A DNA stretch of 64,000 bases. Source: Rhodocytophaga rosea (GTDB taxonomy: Bacteria > Bacteroidota > Bacteroidia > Cytophagales > 172606-1). This document shows, in pieces, positions 35,736 through 45,258 of the stretch. Position 1 is the stretch's first letter. Every line of letters starts with the position of its first letter. The stretch is taken from positions 5,350,501 to 5,414,500 of the forward strand of contig NZ_CP048222.1 of assembly GCF_010119975.1 (NCBI RefSeq), written 5' to 3'. The notes under the pieces were generated by a model. The model was not told the origin of the DNA, did no database searches, and saw only the letters and a list, made by a program, of their open reading frames with translations. The position numbers were made by a program, and so were the translations under genes.

Positions 35736-36959
35736 TTAATGTACATCCGAACTATCCGCTTTTGCAGGCGCAGAAACTGTGATAACTTCTGGCTGAGGGT
35801 ATAAAATGCAGTGCATTTCTTTGAGATGGCTCAGGCTGTGATTGGCTATATTACTTAGTACAATAATGGTGCTCTGGTCTTTGCGGTTGCGCATCAGATA
35901 GGTTTTAAACCCATGCCACCAGCCCCCATGATATACTACTGTTTCTCCGCAATCCAGTGTTTTCAGGCGCCAGCCAAAGCCATAGTTTTCTTTTTTCATT
36001 TCCTTGTTGGCTGCTGTAAAAGCCAGTTCCAGGGTAGTAGGTTTTACCAGGGTAGAGCCATACAAGGCCCGGTCCCACTTATATAAGTCTTCTACGGTAG
36101 AATAGACACCTTTATCACCAGTAGCTCCATTCAAATAGCTGTTTTCTATCTTGCGGCGGCCGGCTGAATAGCCAGTAGTGCGGTTAGGTATGCTCTCCCA
36201 ATTGGTTCCCGTTGAAATATAAGTACGGTTCATGCCCAAAGGTCCAAATACTTCTTTCTGCATGAATATATCGAAAGCCAGGCCGGATACTTTTTCTACA
36301 ATAGCAGCCAGTACACTATAACCAGTATTGCTGTAATTATATCTTTTGTCAGGCAGATAATAGGGCTTGGGCTGATGTTTAGCCATCATCTTAATTACTT
36401 CCTGGTTGTTGAGAAACTGCTTGCGGTCAGGCCAGAAATCACCGCTGAAATAGGTGTAATCAGGCAATCCTGATCGGTGCGTAAGTAAGTGGCGTACCGT
36501 AATGCCTTTGTAGGGAAATTCCGGATAAAATTTAGTTACTTCATCATCATAACTCAATTTTCCTTTTTCCTGGAGTATCATTACCGCCATGGCAGTGAAT
36601 TGTTTGGAAACCGAAGCTAATTGAAAAGTAGATTGTGGTGTAAGTGTATCTTTGGTTTTAAAATCTCCGTACCCAAAAGCTCCTTTGTAAATAACCTGCC
36701 CATGCTGTGCGACCAGTACGGTTCCATTGAATCCTCGTTTTTTATGCAACGACGTGAAAAAAGTATCCAGTTGATACGCTTTACTGGCAGCTTCTACCGG
36801 ATTGTGCAACCGGCGTATGCTATCGTTAATAATGTCCAGGCTATCTGTAGGAACGGCTACATGGTGGCCGGAGCGGGATTGTGTACAGGAATGAAAGATA
36901 TTACCTGAGAGCAGGATGCACAGAAAATAAACAACCAGATTACGCTTAGCAAGTGTCAC
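35736..36959 (-). CDS. Serine hydrolase of the beta-lactamase/class C penicillin-binding family
   Basis: The 407-residue protein has a lipoprotein-like signal (NIFHSC). Motifs are SVSK with nucleophile S116 and K119 (FQLASVSKQFTAMA), YSN (RYNYSNTGYSV) and HGG in VYHGGWWHG. The LLTHRSGLPDY stretch is typical of the group. Such proteins range from peptidases and esterases to true beta-lactamases; the sequence does not decide. Confidence 0.9.
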   Translation of the reverse strand: MTLAKRNLVVYFLCILLSGNIFHSCTQSRSGHHVAVPTDSLDIINDSIRRLHNPVEAASKAYQLDTFFTSLHKKRGFNGTVLVAQHGQVIYKGAFGYGDFKTKDTLTPQSTFQLASVSKQFTAMAVMILQEKGKLSYDDEVTKFYPEFPYKGITVRHLLTHRSGLPDYTYFSGDFWPDRKQFLNNQEVIKMMAKHQPKPYYLPDKRYNYSNTGYSVLAAIVEKVSGLAFDIFMQKEVFGPLGMNRTYISTGTNWESIPNRTTGYSAGRRKIENSYLNGATGDKGVYSTVEDLYKWDRALYGSTLVKPTTLELAFTAANKEMKKENYGFGWRLKTLDCGETVVYHGGWWHGFKTYLMRNRKDQSTIIVLSNIANHSLSHLKEMHCILYPQPEVITVSAPAKADSSDVH

Positions 36960-37608
36960 TGTAAAATAATTTAAATAGCTGATGAAATTGGTATTCTAAA
37001 AATACAAAAAAATAGAAAGCATTTTTCAGCCTGGTAAGCTGCTTCAATGGAAATATGCCGGACAACTATGTAACAATTATAAGGAAAAAATAATAAAAAC
37101 AAGCCTTCTCTTAAAAATTACGCCTAAGCTGACAGTATAATTTTTCAATTATATGTGCACTTATTAAGAGGTCTGTTACCAGCTTTATATATGCTTCACT
37201 GTAGCTAAACCAAAATAGTACAACATTGCCGGCGGGTAAGACTACGAAACAAGCTAAATTAAGCTATATACAAAATGCTTTTTACAAAAATGAAATTCTT
37301 ATTGGCAGGGCAAGCATTTCTTGTATTGTTCTCATCTGGCAACAAAGCTGACTTTGTAAGTAAAAGTCCGGATTTGCTGACAATACAGCCCTTCAACGGG
37401 TAGTATTGCCCTTTAGTATATGATAATAGTGGTAGAAAACAGGAATTAACTTTTCTTTACGCATATAAAAGCATCTGATTCTACAAAAATGGAGCGAGTC
37501 GTTATAAACGGTTATTATTAGATTTTATTCTCATTCTTCCTCAGGTTTCTGTTCCATACAAATCAACGCCTCTCTTTCCATATTGAAAGAAAATCACTTA
37601 ATTGTGCA
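36960..37608. other. 649-bp divergent intergenic region
   Basis: It lies between the serine hydrolase and GH92 starts. It holds one small possible reading frame (37275-37403) and no recognised repeat or terminator. Confidence 0.4.
37275..37403 (+). CDS. Possible 42-residue secreted peptide or gene remnant
   Basis: The ATG at 37275 opens a frame with a basic start and a hydrophobic core (TKMKFLLAGQAFLVLFSSG) like a signal peptide, followed by about 20 polar residues. No homologue is recognised and it could be the 5' stub of a lost gene. Confidence 0.25.
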   Translation: MLFTKMKFLLAGQAFLVLFSSGNKADFVSKSPDLLTIQPFNG

Positions 37609-39972
37609 ATGCTTGCTACTCATCAATATTGGTCCATATATAAGACTATCCGGCCTGTTATGATCCTATGTGCAATTCTTTGTATAACAAAGGTGAGTTT
37701 TGGGCAAACGCAGAAAAGAAAGATGCCTGTTGAATATGTGAATCCACTGATTGGTACAGCTCCCAGTTCTACAGAAAGTACACGCATGCATAGTGAAGCT
37801 GGTTCGGAGTTAAAAGGACAAACCTATCCGGCGGTTGGCGTACCTCATGGCATGACGCACTGGACACCACAAACGCATGCCACAGAGAATAAATGTATTT
37901 CGCCGTATTACTACCAGGATACAAAAATCCAGGGTTTCCGGGGGAGCCACTGGATGAGTGGTTCCTGTACGCAGGATTATGGCAGTGTTACTCTGATGCC
38001 TATGTCAGCCAACTTACGGACAGATGTACATGCCCGTGCTTCCACTTTTGATCATAGTAAAGAAAAAGCCACTCCAGCGTATTATTCTGTACAACTCGAT
38101 ACCTATAACATTCTGGCTGAACTTACTGCTGTTTCACATGCAGCTATGCTCCGGTTTACCTACAACCAGGAAAGCGAGCCATTTGTAGTAATAGAGCCCA
38201 ATAGCGATGAAGGCGAGGGTTTTATTGAAATTAATGCGGAAAAAAATGAGATTACCGGCTATAATCCTGTTCACCGCATTTACCAGGGCTGGAGTAAACC
38301 TGCCGGATTCAGCGGCTATTTTGTAGCCGTATTTGATCATCCTTTTGCAGCTTATGGCACCTGGAACGCCAAAGATAGCCTGCATCCTGGCGTTCGTCTG
38401 GCTCAGGGAAATAAAAGTCCTGTCGGAGCATTCGTGCGTTTTCCTACAGAAAAAGGCTTAGTAGTACAGGTAAAAATCGGCCATTCGTTTACCAGTCTGG
38501 AGCAGGCCCGTAAAAATCTGTTGGCCAGTATCCGAGGATGGGATTTTGAAAGGGTACAACAGGCAGCAGAACAGGAGTGGAATGAAGCACTCGAAAAAGT
38601 GCAGGTGAAAGGCGGTTCGGAAGCAGATAAAGTCATGTTTTATACAGCCTTGTATCATACCAAAATATTGCCCAGGGTATTCAGCGATATCGATGGAACA
38701 TATACTGGTTTTGCCGATGATGATTTGTTACATATCTCAAGAAGTTTTGATTATTATGAGGATTTTTCATTATGGGATACCTACCGGGCTGTACATCCCC
38801 TGCTCACATTACTTGAGCCCAGGCGTACTTCCCACATGGTGAACTCATTAATAAAAAAAGCAGAACAAGGGAGCTGGCTTCCCATTTTTCCCTGCTGGAA
38901 CAATTATACCGCTGCCATGATAGGCGACCATGCCACAGCGATGATAGGAGATGCCATGATGAAAGGAATCGGAGGATTTGATACAAAAATCGCTTACCGG
39001 GCTATGCGTAAAAATGCCTTTCAGGTAAATACCAACCGGCAATCTTATCAGGAGGGAAAAGGCCGCCGGGGATTGGATTCGTATCTGAAATATGGATATA
39101 TCCCATTGGAAGATTCGGTGCCAGATGCTTTTCATAAACGGGAACAGGTTTCCCGTACCCTGGAATATGCCTATGATGATTTTGTATTGGCACAGGTGGC
39201 AAAGAAACTGAATGAAAAGGAAGATTACGAGGCGCTCATCAAACGGGCCAAAAATTACCAACATGTATTCGATACCACTACCGGATATGTTCGGGGCCGG
39301 TATGCAGATGGCCGATGGATTGAACCTTTTGATCCCTTTGCTGCCAGAGCCTCTTTTATTACGGAGGGTTCACCTTTCCAGTATACCTGGTATGTGCCGC
39401 AGGATGTACAAGGATTGATGCAACTCATGGGTGGGAAAGAGAAGTTTATTCGTAGACTTGATACTTTATTTGAAAAACGCTATTACTGGCATGGCAACGA
39501 ACCTGGTCACCAAACGGTGTATCTGTATGCCTATGCCGGTGTGCCCTGGAAAACGCAAATGCGGGTTCGTGATATTATCCGGGAAGAATACTCTACAGAA
39601 CCAGGTGGCCTGAGTGGCAACGAAGATTGCGGACAAATGTCAGCCTGGCTGGTATTCAGTATGATGGGGTTTTATCCTGTATGTCCCGGAAAGCCGTATT
39701 ATGTGCTGGGCAGCCCAATGTTTGAAGAAATCAGTATTTCAGTTTCCGGGAACAGAAAGTTTACTATACGCGCGAAAGGAAGTTCAGATACGAACCGCTA
39801 TATACAAGCTGCCAGACTAAACGGACAACCTTTCACCCATACTTATCTATGGCACCAGGAAATTACAAAAGGCGGTGAACTGGTATTAGAGATGGGTAAT
39901 CAACCTAATCAAAACTGGGGAAGTACAGAAGCAGATATGCCGCCCTCATTGAAAAACGAAATCTCAAACTGA
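37609..39972 (+). CDS. GH92 family glycosidase (alpha-mannosidase type)
   Basis: The 787-residue protein has a signal peptide ending KVSFGQ. The N-terminal beta-sandwich begins VEYVNPLIGT, a family hallmark, with GFRGSHWMSGSC nearby. The alpha/alpha-barrel carries DYYEDFSLWDTYRAVHPL and the catalytic GNEDCGQMSAW, with E672 in the position of the general acid. GH92 enzymes are calcium-dependent exo-alpha-mannosidases, mostly alpha-1,2, that act on N-glycans and yeast mannan. No SusC/SusD pair is adjacent. Its stop is 6 bases from the convergent crtB stop. Confidence 0.92.
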   Translation: MLATHQYWSIYKTIRPVMILCAILCITKVSFGQTQKRKMPVEYVNPLIGTAPSSTESTRMHSEAGSELKGQTYPAVGVPHGMTHWTPQTHATENKCISPYYYQDTKIQGFRGSHWMSGSCTQDYGSVTLMPMSANLRTDVHARASTFDHSKEKATPAYYSVQLDTYNILAELTAVSHAAMLRFTYNQESEPFVVIEPNSDEGEGFIEINAEKNEITGYNPVHRIYQGWSKPAGFSGYFVAVFDHPFAAYGTWNAKDSLHPGVRLAQGNKSPVGAFVRFPTEKGLVVQVKIGHSFTSLEQARKNLLASIRGWDFERVQQAAEQEWNEALEKVQVKGGSEADKVMFYTALYHTKILPRVFSDIDGTYTGFADDDLLHISRSFDYYEDFSLWDTYRAVHPLLTLLEPRRTSHMVNSLIKKAEQGSWLPIFPCWNNYTAAMIGDHATAMIGDAMMKGIGGFDTKIAYRAMRKNAFQVNTNRQSYQEGKGRRGLDSYLKYGYIPLEDSVPDAFHKREQVSRTLEYAYDDFVLAQVAKKLNEKEDYEALIKRAKNYQHVFDTTTGYVRGRYADGRWIEPFDPFAARASFITEGSPFQYTWYVPQDVQGLMQLMGGKEKFIRRLDTLFEKRYYWHGNEPGHQTVYLYAYAGVPWKTQMRVRDIIREEYSTEPGGLSGNEDCGQMSAWLVFSMMGFYPVCPGKPYYVLGSPMFEEISISVSGNRKFTIRAKGSSDTNRYIQAARLNGQPFTHTYLWHQEITKGGELVLEMGNQPNQNWGSTEADMPPSLKNEISN

Positions 39973-39978
39973 ATTCAC

Positions 39979-40818
39979 TTACATAAAATTCAGCTTATGT
40001 TTAAAGTACGTCTGGATCAGGATGGCAAATTTCTGGTTATCTGGTACCCGTACTCTGGCTTGCATGACCTGGGAGGCTGGTAGGCTTTTGATCTTGTTAA
40101 ACAGCGTTACATAATAGACATACGCCAGATATACGCCCCATTTAGCTCCTTTCGGCAACCGGATAATGCCTTCATAGGCGGCATCAAAATCATTCTGAAT
40201 ATCCTGTTCAATGGCAGCTTTGGCATCTCCGTTAAACGCTGTAAAATTAACGCCAGGAAAATAGATACGTCCCCGTTCAAAATAATCGCTTTTAATATCC
40301 CTTAGGAAATTTACTTTCTGGAAAGCAGCCCCCAGGCGTCGGGCAGGTTCCTTCAAGCGTTCAAACATTTCTTTATCACCTTCACAAAATACCCTTAGGC
40401 ACATCAAACCCACCACTTCTGCCGAACCGTAAATATATTCCTCATACCCGCCTTCATTGTATTCATTAAAATACAAGTCCATTTCCATACTTTTTAAGAA
40501 AGCTTCTATCAATTCATGCTCAATCTCATATTGCCGTACTACGAGTTGAAAAGAATTTAGAATAGGGTTCAGGCTGATACCATCCTGAATGGCTTTGTAG
40601 GTGTCTTTTTTAAAATTATCCAGTAATTCCTTTTTGTTGAAATCATGAAACGTATCTACAATCTCATCGGCATAGCGCACAAAACCATATACGGCGTAAA
40701 TGGGCATATGAAATTTACGTTCCAGGGTGCGGATACCCAGCGTGAATGAAGTGCTATAGTGCTGGGTAATAAGCTGGCTACACTTAAAGGCAGTGTCGTT
40801 GTACAGTTGTAATGACAT
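39979..40818 (-). CDS. crtB: Phytoene/squalene synthase family protein (carotenoid type)
   Basis: The 279-residue enzyme condenses two geranylgeranyl diphosphates to phytoene. Both aspartate-rich motifs are present: RYADEIVDTFHDF (about 48-60) and FLRDIKSDYFERGRIYFP (about 168-185). It lies 245 bases downstream of crtI on the same strand, which supports phytoene synthase over squalene synthase. Confidence 0.9.
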   Translation of the reverse strand: MSLQLYNDTAFKCSQLITQHYSTSFTLGIRTLERKFHMPIYAVYGFVRYADEIVDTFHDFNKKELLDNFKKDTYKAIQDGISLNPILNSFQLVVRQYEIEHELIEAFLKSMEMDLYFNEYNEGGYEEYIYGSAEVVGLMCLRVFCEGDKEMFERLKEPARRLGAAFQKVNFLRDIKSDYFERGRIYFPGVNFTAFNGDAKAAIEQDIQNDFDAAYEGIIRLPKGAKWGVYLAYVYYVTLFNKIKSLPASQVMQARVRVPDNQKFAILIQTYFKHKLNFM

Positions 40819-41063
40819 TGGTTACAGGTTGTGAAGTACAGGGGATATTTACTGAAACTTAAGTTTTTGCCTTTTGTTTGAAGTTCTGGCTGAAATATGA
40901 TGAAAAGTGTATTTTTTTTGATTTTATTCTACAATGTATTAGAACAAAACCTTTAAACAAGACATCGCCTGTTTAGTATATATTATTCATTATAATAATC
41001 ATTTGATTAGCCTTATCCTAATTTTGTTAAAACTAAATGGATAAAACGCCAGAGCTCTCTGAT

Positions 41064-42542
41064 TTACCGGCCATATTCCTTTCGTATTTCTTCAGCAACT
41101 ACCTGTCCGGAAATGAGAGAAGGTGGTACGCCAGGTCCTGGCACAGTAAGTTGTCCGGTATAGTAGAGGTTTTTAACCTTTTTGCTTTTTAACGATGGTT
41201 TTAGTATAGCGGTTTGCATCAACGTATTGGCCAGGCCATAGGCATTTCCTTTAAAAGCATTATAATCCGCTTTAAAATCCTGGTGGGCGTAACTGCGCTT
41301 GAATATCACTGCATTCCTGATGGGTTGCCCGGTTAGTTTCTCCAGACGATTCATCACCATCTCATAATATTTTTCCCGGATCGCAGGCGTATCTTCCAGT
41401 TCGGGCGCTACCGGAATCAGGATAAACACATTTTCACATCCTTCCGGCGCTACACTCACATCTGTTTTGGAAGGAACCGACACATAAAACAAAGGTCTGG
41501 AAGGCCACCTGGGTATTTCGTAAATCTCCCGGGCATGTATCTTAAAATCTTCATCGAAGAAAAGATTGTGATGCCTTAGATTCTGAAGCCGTTTGTTAAT
41601 CCCCAGGTAAAAGATAAGAGAAGAGGGAGCCATTATCCGTTTGTTCCAGTAGTCTTCAGTATAACTCTGAGAACCAGCAGGCAGCAGGTTTTTTTCCACA
41701 TGGTGATAATCTGCCCCGGCAACAATAATATCTGCCTCATATTCCTGATTTTGAGTGATTACTTTATTGGCAATTCCCTGTGCTACCTCTATTTTCTGTA
41801 CATCCGCATTATAGATAAACTGTACACCTTTCTCTTCAGCTAGTTTTACCATTCCTTCTACAATTTTATGCATACCCCCCATCGGGTACCAGGTGCCTAA
41901 ACTAATATCTGCATAATTCATCAGGCTGTATAATGCCGGCGTATTCTCCGGCACAGCGCCGAGAAATAAAACTGGAAACTCCATCAGCTTGAGAATTTTC
42001 TCATGGTGGAAAAACTTTCGGATATGCTGATGAAACGATTGAAAAACATCCATACGGAACACGTCAATCAGTAGCTTAAAGTCGATGAATTCGGTGAGCG
42101 AACGGCTGGGTTTATACACCAGGTTGTTAATACCTACTTTATATTTATACGCCGCCTGTTCCAGAAAAGCCTGTAATCTGGTGCTGCTACCAGGTTCGAA
42201 TGATTCAAAAAGCGCATACAATTCCTTCAGTTCAGCCGGTATATCTACAAACTCATTTTCTCCAAAAATTACTGTATAAGAAGGATCAAGCCGGATTAGC
42301 TGGTAATAATCAGAGGTGCTTTTGCCAAACCGGTTAAAATAGGATTCAAATACATCTGGCATCCAGTACCAGCTGGGACCCATATCGAAAGTAAATCCTT
42401 CCGCCTGAAAAACTCTTGCTCTTCCTCCAGGGCCTTCGTTTTTTTCCAGTACAGTTACCTGAAATCCTTGAGTAGCCAGTGTAGTTGCAGCAGCAATGCC
42501 TGCGAATCCAGAACCAATAACGATTACTTTCTTTTTGGGCAT
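41064..42542 (-). CDS. crtI: Phytoene desaturase (CrtI family)
   Basis: The 492-residue FAD enzyme starts at MPKKKVIVIGSGFAGIAAA, 14 codons inside the longest open frame, because this puts the dinucleotide-binding GxGxxG at the N-terminus. Also seen are VLEKNEGPGGRARVF, FDMGPSWYWMPDVF and the carotenoid desaturase C-terminal signature YYTGQLTVPGPGVPPSLISGQ. It desaturates phytoene toward lycopene or related products. No cyclase or hydroxylase gene is in the window. Confidence 0.92.
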   Translation of the reverse strand: MPKKKVIVIGSGFAGIAAATTLATQGFQVTVLEKNEGPGGRARVFQAEGFTFDMGPSWYWMPDVFESYFNRFGKSTSDYYQLIRLDPSYTVIFGENEFVDIPAELKELYALFESFEPGSSTRLQAFLEQAAYKYKVGINNLVYKPSRSLTEFIDFKLLIDVFRMDVFQSFHQHIRKFFHHEKILKLMEFPVLFLGAVPENTPALYSLMNYADISLGTWYPMGGMHKIVEGMVKLAEEKGVQFIYNADVQKIEVAQGIANKVITQNQEYEADIIVAGADYHHVEKNLLPAGSQSYTEDYWNKRIMAPSSLIFYLGINKRLQNLRHHNLFFDEDFKIHAREIYEIPRWPSRPLFYVSVPSKTDVSVAPEGCENVFILIPVAPELEDTPAIREKYYEMVMNRLEKLTGQPIRNAVIFKRSYAHQDFKADYNAFKGNAYGLANTLMQTAILKPSLKSKKVKNLYYTGQLTVPGPGVPPSLISGQVVAEEIRKEYGR

Positions 42543-42632
42543 CGTAGATGATTGAAAAATGAGAAGATGAAAAAATGATAACATTAGCCATAAGCTAAGA
42601 AACTTCTGTAAGCAATGGCTTTTAAAACAAAA

Positions 42633-42660
42633 CTTCCTAAACTAATTAAAGTTTAGGAAG
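42633..42660 (-). terminator. Terminator hairpin between the ECF sigma gene and crtI
   Basis: An 11-bp perfect stem, CTTCCTAAACT (42633-42643) with AGTTTAGGAAG (42650-42660). On the minus strand it is followed by TTTTGTTTT. Transcripts from the sigma gene would meet it before crtI. Confidence 0.65.
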
Positions 42661-42694
42661 CAGGAAACTAAATTTATATAAGCGATACAAATGG

Positions 42695-43207
42695 TTAATT
42701 GCTATAGGTATATTGTGTTAACGAATCTTTAAGCTCTTTACGGGCAATATGAATCCGGTTTTTAACGGTCCCAATCGGAATATTGAGCTTCTCAGCAATT
42801 TCATGGTACTTAAATCCGCGGAAGTGCATAATAAAAGGCATTCTGTATACCTCATCGAGGCTTTTGAGTGCTGCACTGATGTCTTCCATTTTAAAAGTGG
42901 AATACGCCAGGTTTTCTGTTATGCTGTCCTGCGAGTTAATGTAATGTAGGTTGCTGGTTGTATCTACAAAAGTTTTTTTCCGAACCAAACGCTGATAATT
43001 GGTAATGAAGGTATTCTTCATAATGGTATACAGCCATGCTTTCAGGTTGGTACCTTCGGCAAACTTGTCCCGGTTGGTAAAAGCTTTCATCAATGTTTCC
43101 TGCAACAGATCATTGGCATCTTCGGCATCCTTTGTCAATCTTAAAGCGAAAGGCTTAAGAGACTTGGTTAATGTATTGATGGAATAGGTGAACTCAATTG
43201 CTGTCAT
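42695..43207 (-). CDS. ECF sigma factor of the carotenoid cluster
   Basis: The 170-residue protein starts at MTAIEFTYSINTL; 36 upstream codons of open frame run through the promoter and are not credible. Region 2 (DAEDANDLLQETLMKAFTNRDKF, NLKAWLYTIMKNTFITNYQR) and region 4 (EVYRMPFIMHFRGFKYHEIAEKLNIPIGTVKNRIHIARKELKDSL) are complete. An ECF sigma gene directly before crtI-crtB is a common arrangement in pigmented Bacteroidota. No anti-sigma gene is present, so control is probably at its promoter (see 43230-43303). Confidence 0.93.
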   Translation of the reverse strand: MTAIEFTYSINTLTKSLKPFALRLTKDAEDANDLLQETLMKAFTNRDKFAEGTNLKAWLYTIMKNTFITNYQRLVRKKTFVDTTSNLHYINSQDSITENLAYSTFKMEDISAALKSLDEVYRMPFIMHFRGFKYHEIAEKLNIPIGTVKNRIHIARKELKDSLTQYTYSN

Positions 43208-43229
43208 AACAGTGGGAGTTTTGTGTAAG

Positions 43230-43303
43230 CAAATATACGTAACATTAAACAAAATAGTCAAGTTTTGTTTAATGTTTTTTATGTATATCTTAAACAAAAT
43301 GTA
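43230..43303 (-). promoter_or_regulatory. Promoter and palindromic operator of the carotenoid sigma gene
   Basis: On the minus strand TTGAC (43257-43261) and TATATTTG (43230-43237, exact TAnnTTTG) are 19 bases apart, ending 22 bases before the sigma start codon. A perfect 14-bp inverted repeat, AACATTAAACAAAA (43241-43254) and TTTTGTTTAATGTT (43263-43276), embraces the -35 element; one arm fills the spacer. A third TTAAACAAAAT copy lies at 43290-43300. The position suits a repressor, for example a CarH/LitR-like MerR protein as in other carotenoid systems (inference). Confidence 0.7.
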
Positions 43304-43503
43304 ATATACCATCATTATAAATACAACCGCTTTCTAAGAAATATATAACATGCTTGCTGCTTGAATAAATACTTTAGACCTATATATTAAAATAAGCCTA
43401 ATTTTATATAAAAAATTAATTTGTTCAGAAAGAAGTATTTTTAATATAGGCAAATACTTAGGAGATGGTTACCGTAACAATGTTTAAAGATTTGTAATTA
43501 AAT

Positions 43504-44271
43504 TTAAACATCAAGCCATCTTTTAAATGTGCTTGCCCGTTCCCGGCTTACCAATACTTCCTGTACAGGAGAAGGCTGTAAGGTGAGTTTAAGTTTACCA
43601 TTGAAATACTGGTTGATGTTTTTTATAGACTGGATATGTGCCAGAAACTGGCGGTTGAGCCGAAAAAAATCTTTCGGATTCATCATTGGTTCGAGTTCAT
43701 CGAGAGAATGGTCGGCAATATATTTTTTGTTATCCATCGTAATAATGAGTACAATTTTCTCTTCGGCCATAAAATAGGCAATCTCTGTAGATGGAATGAA
43801 TATAAGTCGATCGCCTATTTTTACCAGAAACCTGGACTTATAAGTAGGTTGTTCTGGCCGGAGGGTTTTCAGCAGGCTTTCTAAATTTTTCCGTTCTGTT
43901 TGACGGGTAAATTGTTCTTTTAATGTATTCAACTTCTGTATACTTTCGGCTAAGGCGGAGATTTCTACCGGTTTGAGTAGATAATCAATACCATTAGCCT
44001 TAAAAGCTTGTAAGGAATACTCATCATAAGCTGTCGTAAATATAACAGGTGCTTGTATGGTGGTGCGGGAGAAAATCTCAAAACTCAGCCCATCGGCCAG
44101 TTGAATATCCATAAAAATGAGGTCTGGAGCCGGATTTGTATTCAGCCATTGTACAGAAGAAATAATACTATCTGTAGTAGCTATAATTTCCAGAGAGGAA
44201 TCAACATCTTTGAGCAGCAATTGTAATCTTCTGGCGGCAGGTGCTTCGTCTTCAATGATAAGTACTTTCAT
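43504..44271 (-). CDS. LytTR-family response regulator
   Basis: The 255-residue protein has a CheY-like receiver (1-120) with acidic residues IIEDE, phosphoacceptor D55 in LIFMDIQL, T in FTTAYDEYS and K in YLLKP. The LytTR DNA-binding domain is about 155-255 (FLVKIGDRLIFIPSTEIAYFMAEEK, FFRLNRQFLAHIQSI). Usually paired with a LytS/YehU-type kinase, which is not adjacent. It follows the sugar-lactonase gene at 30 bases, so read-through from that operon is possible. Confidence 0.92.
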   Translation of the reverse strand: MKVLIIEDEAPAARRLQLLLKDVDSSLEIIATTDSIISSVQWLNTNPAPDLIFMDIQLADGLSFEIFSRTTIQAPVIFTTAYDEYSLQAFKANGIDYLLKPVEISALAESIQKLNTLKEQFTRQTERKNLESLLKTLRPEQPTYKSRFLVKIGDRLIFIPSTEIAYFMAEEKIVLIITMDNKKYIADHSLDELEPMMNPKDFFRLNRQFLAHIQSIKNINQYFNGKLKLTLQPSPVQEVLVSRERASTFKRWLDV

Positions 44272-44301
44272 ACGTTGAATGTACTTATAAAAAGGAGAAT
44301 G

Positions 44302-45135
44302 CTATACTTTCAATCCATAAAACCCGATGGCATTACGGCCCAGTATCCGGGCTTGCTCGTCTGTGGATAAAGTAGAAATAAATTCCTGCACCAACTGCAT
44401 CACTTGTGAATATTCGCCGGCTACTTTACAAACCGGCCAGTCGGAACCAATCATGAGCCGGTTGGGACCAAAAGCTTCCAGTACAGTTTCCAGATAGGGT
44501 GTAAAATCGCTTTTCTTCCATTGCTTCCAGTTTGCCTCCGTTACCATGCCCGAGAGTTTACAATATACATTTTCATGTGCGGCCAGCCTGCGGATGTTTG
44601 TATCCCATGGCTCAGTGATATGATCTTTTATAAATGGTTTGGCAATATGATCAAGTACGAATTTCTGTCTGGGAAAAGTAGCAACAAACTCAATGGCAGC
44701 AGGGAGTTGTTTAGGATAGATGAGAATATCGTAGGTAAGCTTAAATTTTTCAAGTAAACTCACTCCTTTTTTGAATGCAGGTTTTAGTAAAAAATGGTCA
44801 TCTGGTTCTGCTTGTACCACATGGCGGATGCCACAAAGTTTGGGATGCCTGGCAAATACCGACAATCGTTCTTCCACATTTGCTGCCTGCAAATCTATCC
44901 AGCCCACTACTCCTTTGATAAAAGAATAATGATCGGCCAGATCCAATAAAAAATGGGTTTCCTCTTCAGTTTGTGGAGCCTGTACGGCCACACTTCCGTC
45001 AAATCCGGCTTTCTTCAGTTCTGGTTGCAGATCTGGCGGCAAAAAATCCCGCCGGATAACAGACATTTCTTCAGAAATCCATCCGTATTCCTGTGGTGTA
45101 TATTTCCAGAAGTGCTGATGTGCATCTATTTTCAT
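44302..45135 (-). CDS. Amidohydrolase-family sugar lactonase (L-fuconolactonase/L-rhamnonolactonase-like)
   Basis: The 277-residue cytosolic TIM-barrel enzyme starts with the metal-binding pair MKIDAHQHFW. Further motifs are KLCGIRHVVQAEPDD, FVLDHIAKP and the terminal RLMIGSDWPVC with the catalytic Asp. The length and motifs match COG3618 lactonases that open L-fucono- or L-rhamnono-lactone. The upstream mutarotase and FAH-family genes fit that oxidative deoxysugar route. Confidence 0.85.
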   Translation of the reverse strand: MKIDAHQHFWKYTPQEYGWISEEMSVIRRDFLPPDLQPELKKAGFDGSVAVQAPQTEEETHFLLDLADHYSFIKGVVGWIDLQAANVEERLSVFARHPKLCGIRHVVQAEPDDHFLLKPAFKKGVSLLEKFKLTYDILIYPKQLPAAIEFVATFPRQKFVLDHIAKPFIKDHITEPWDTNIRRLAAHENVYCKLSGMVTEANWKQWKKSDFTPYLETVLEAFGPNRLMIGSDWPVCKVAGEYSQVMQLVQEFISTLSTDEQARILGRNAIGFYGLKV

Positions 45136-45150
45136 AGGATAAGTAGTTAA

Positions 45151-45249
45151 TGGTCAATAATCATTAGTGAATTGTGTCAATAGTATGTTATCTATAGGTT
45201 CAACAGCGAAATAGCTGCTCTTACAACTTAACCAATGATTTATTGACCA
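45151..45249. repeat. Inverted intergenic repeat pair
   Basis: TGGTCAATAATCATT (45151-45165) and AATGATTTATTGACCA (45234-45249) are complementary apart from one extra base. A related TTGACCAATGATTATTGA sits at 46562-46579, upstream of the FAH gene. Confidence 0.5.
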
Positions 45250-45258
45250 ATAACCATT

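Noticed and set aside
35736-36959. Antibiotic-resistance class C beta-lactamase
   Set aside because: SxxK, YxN and HxG motifs are shared by many esterases and peptidases, and the HGGWWHG context and lipoprotein signal do not favour a resistance enzyme.
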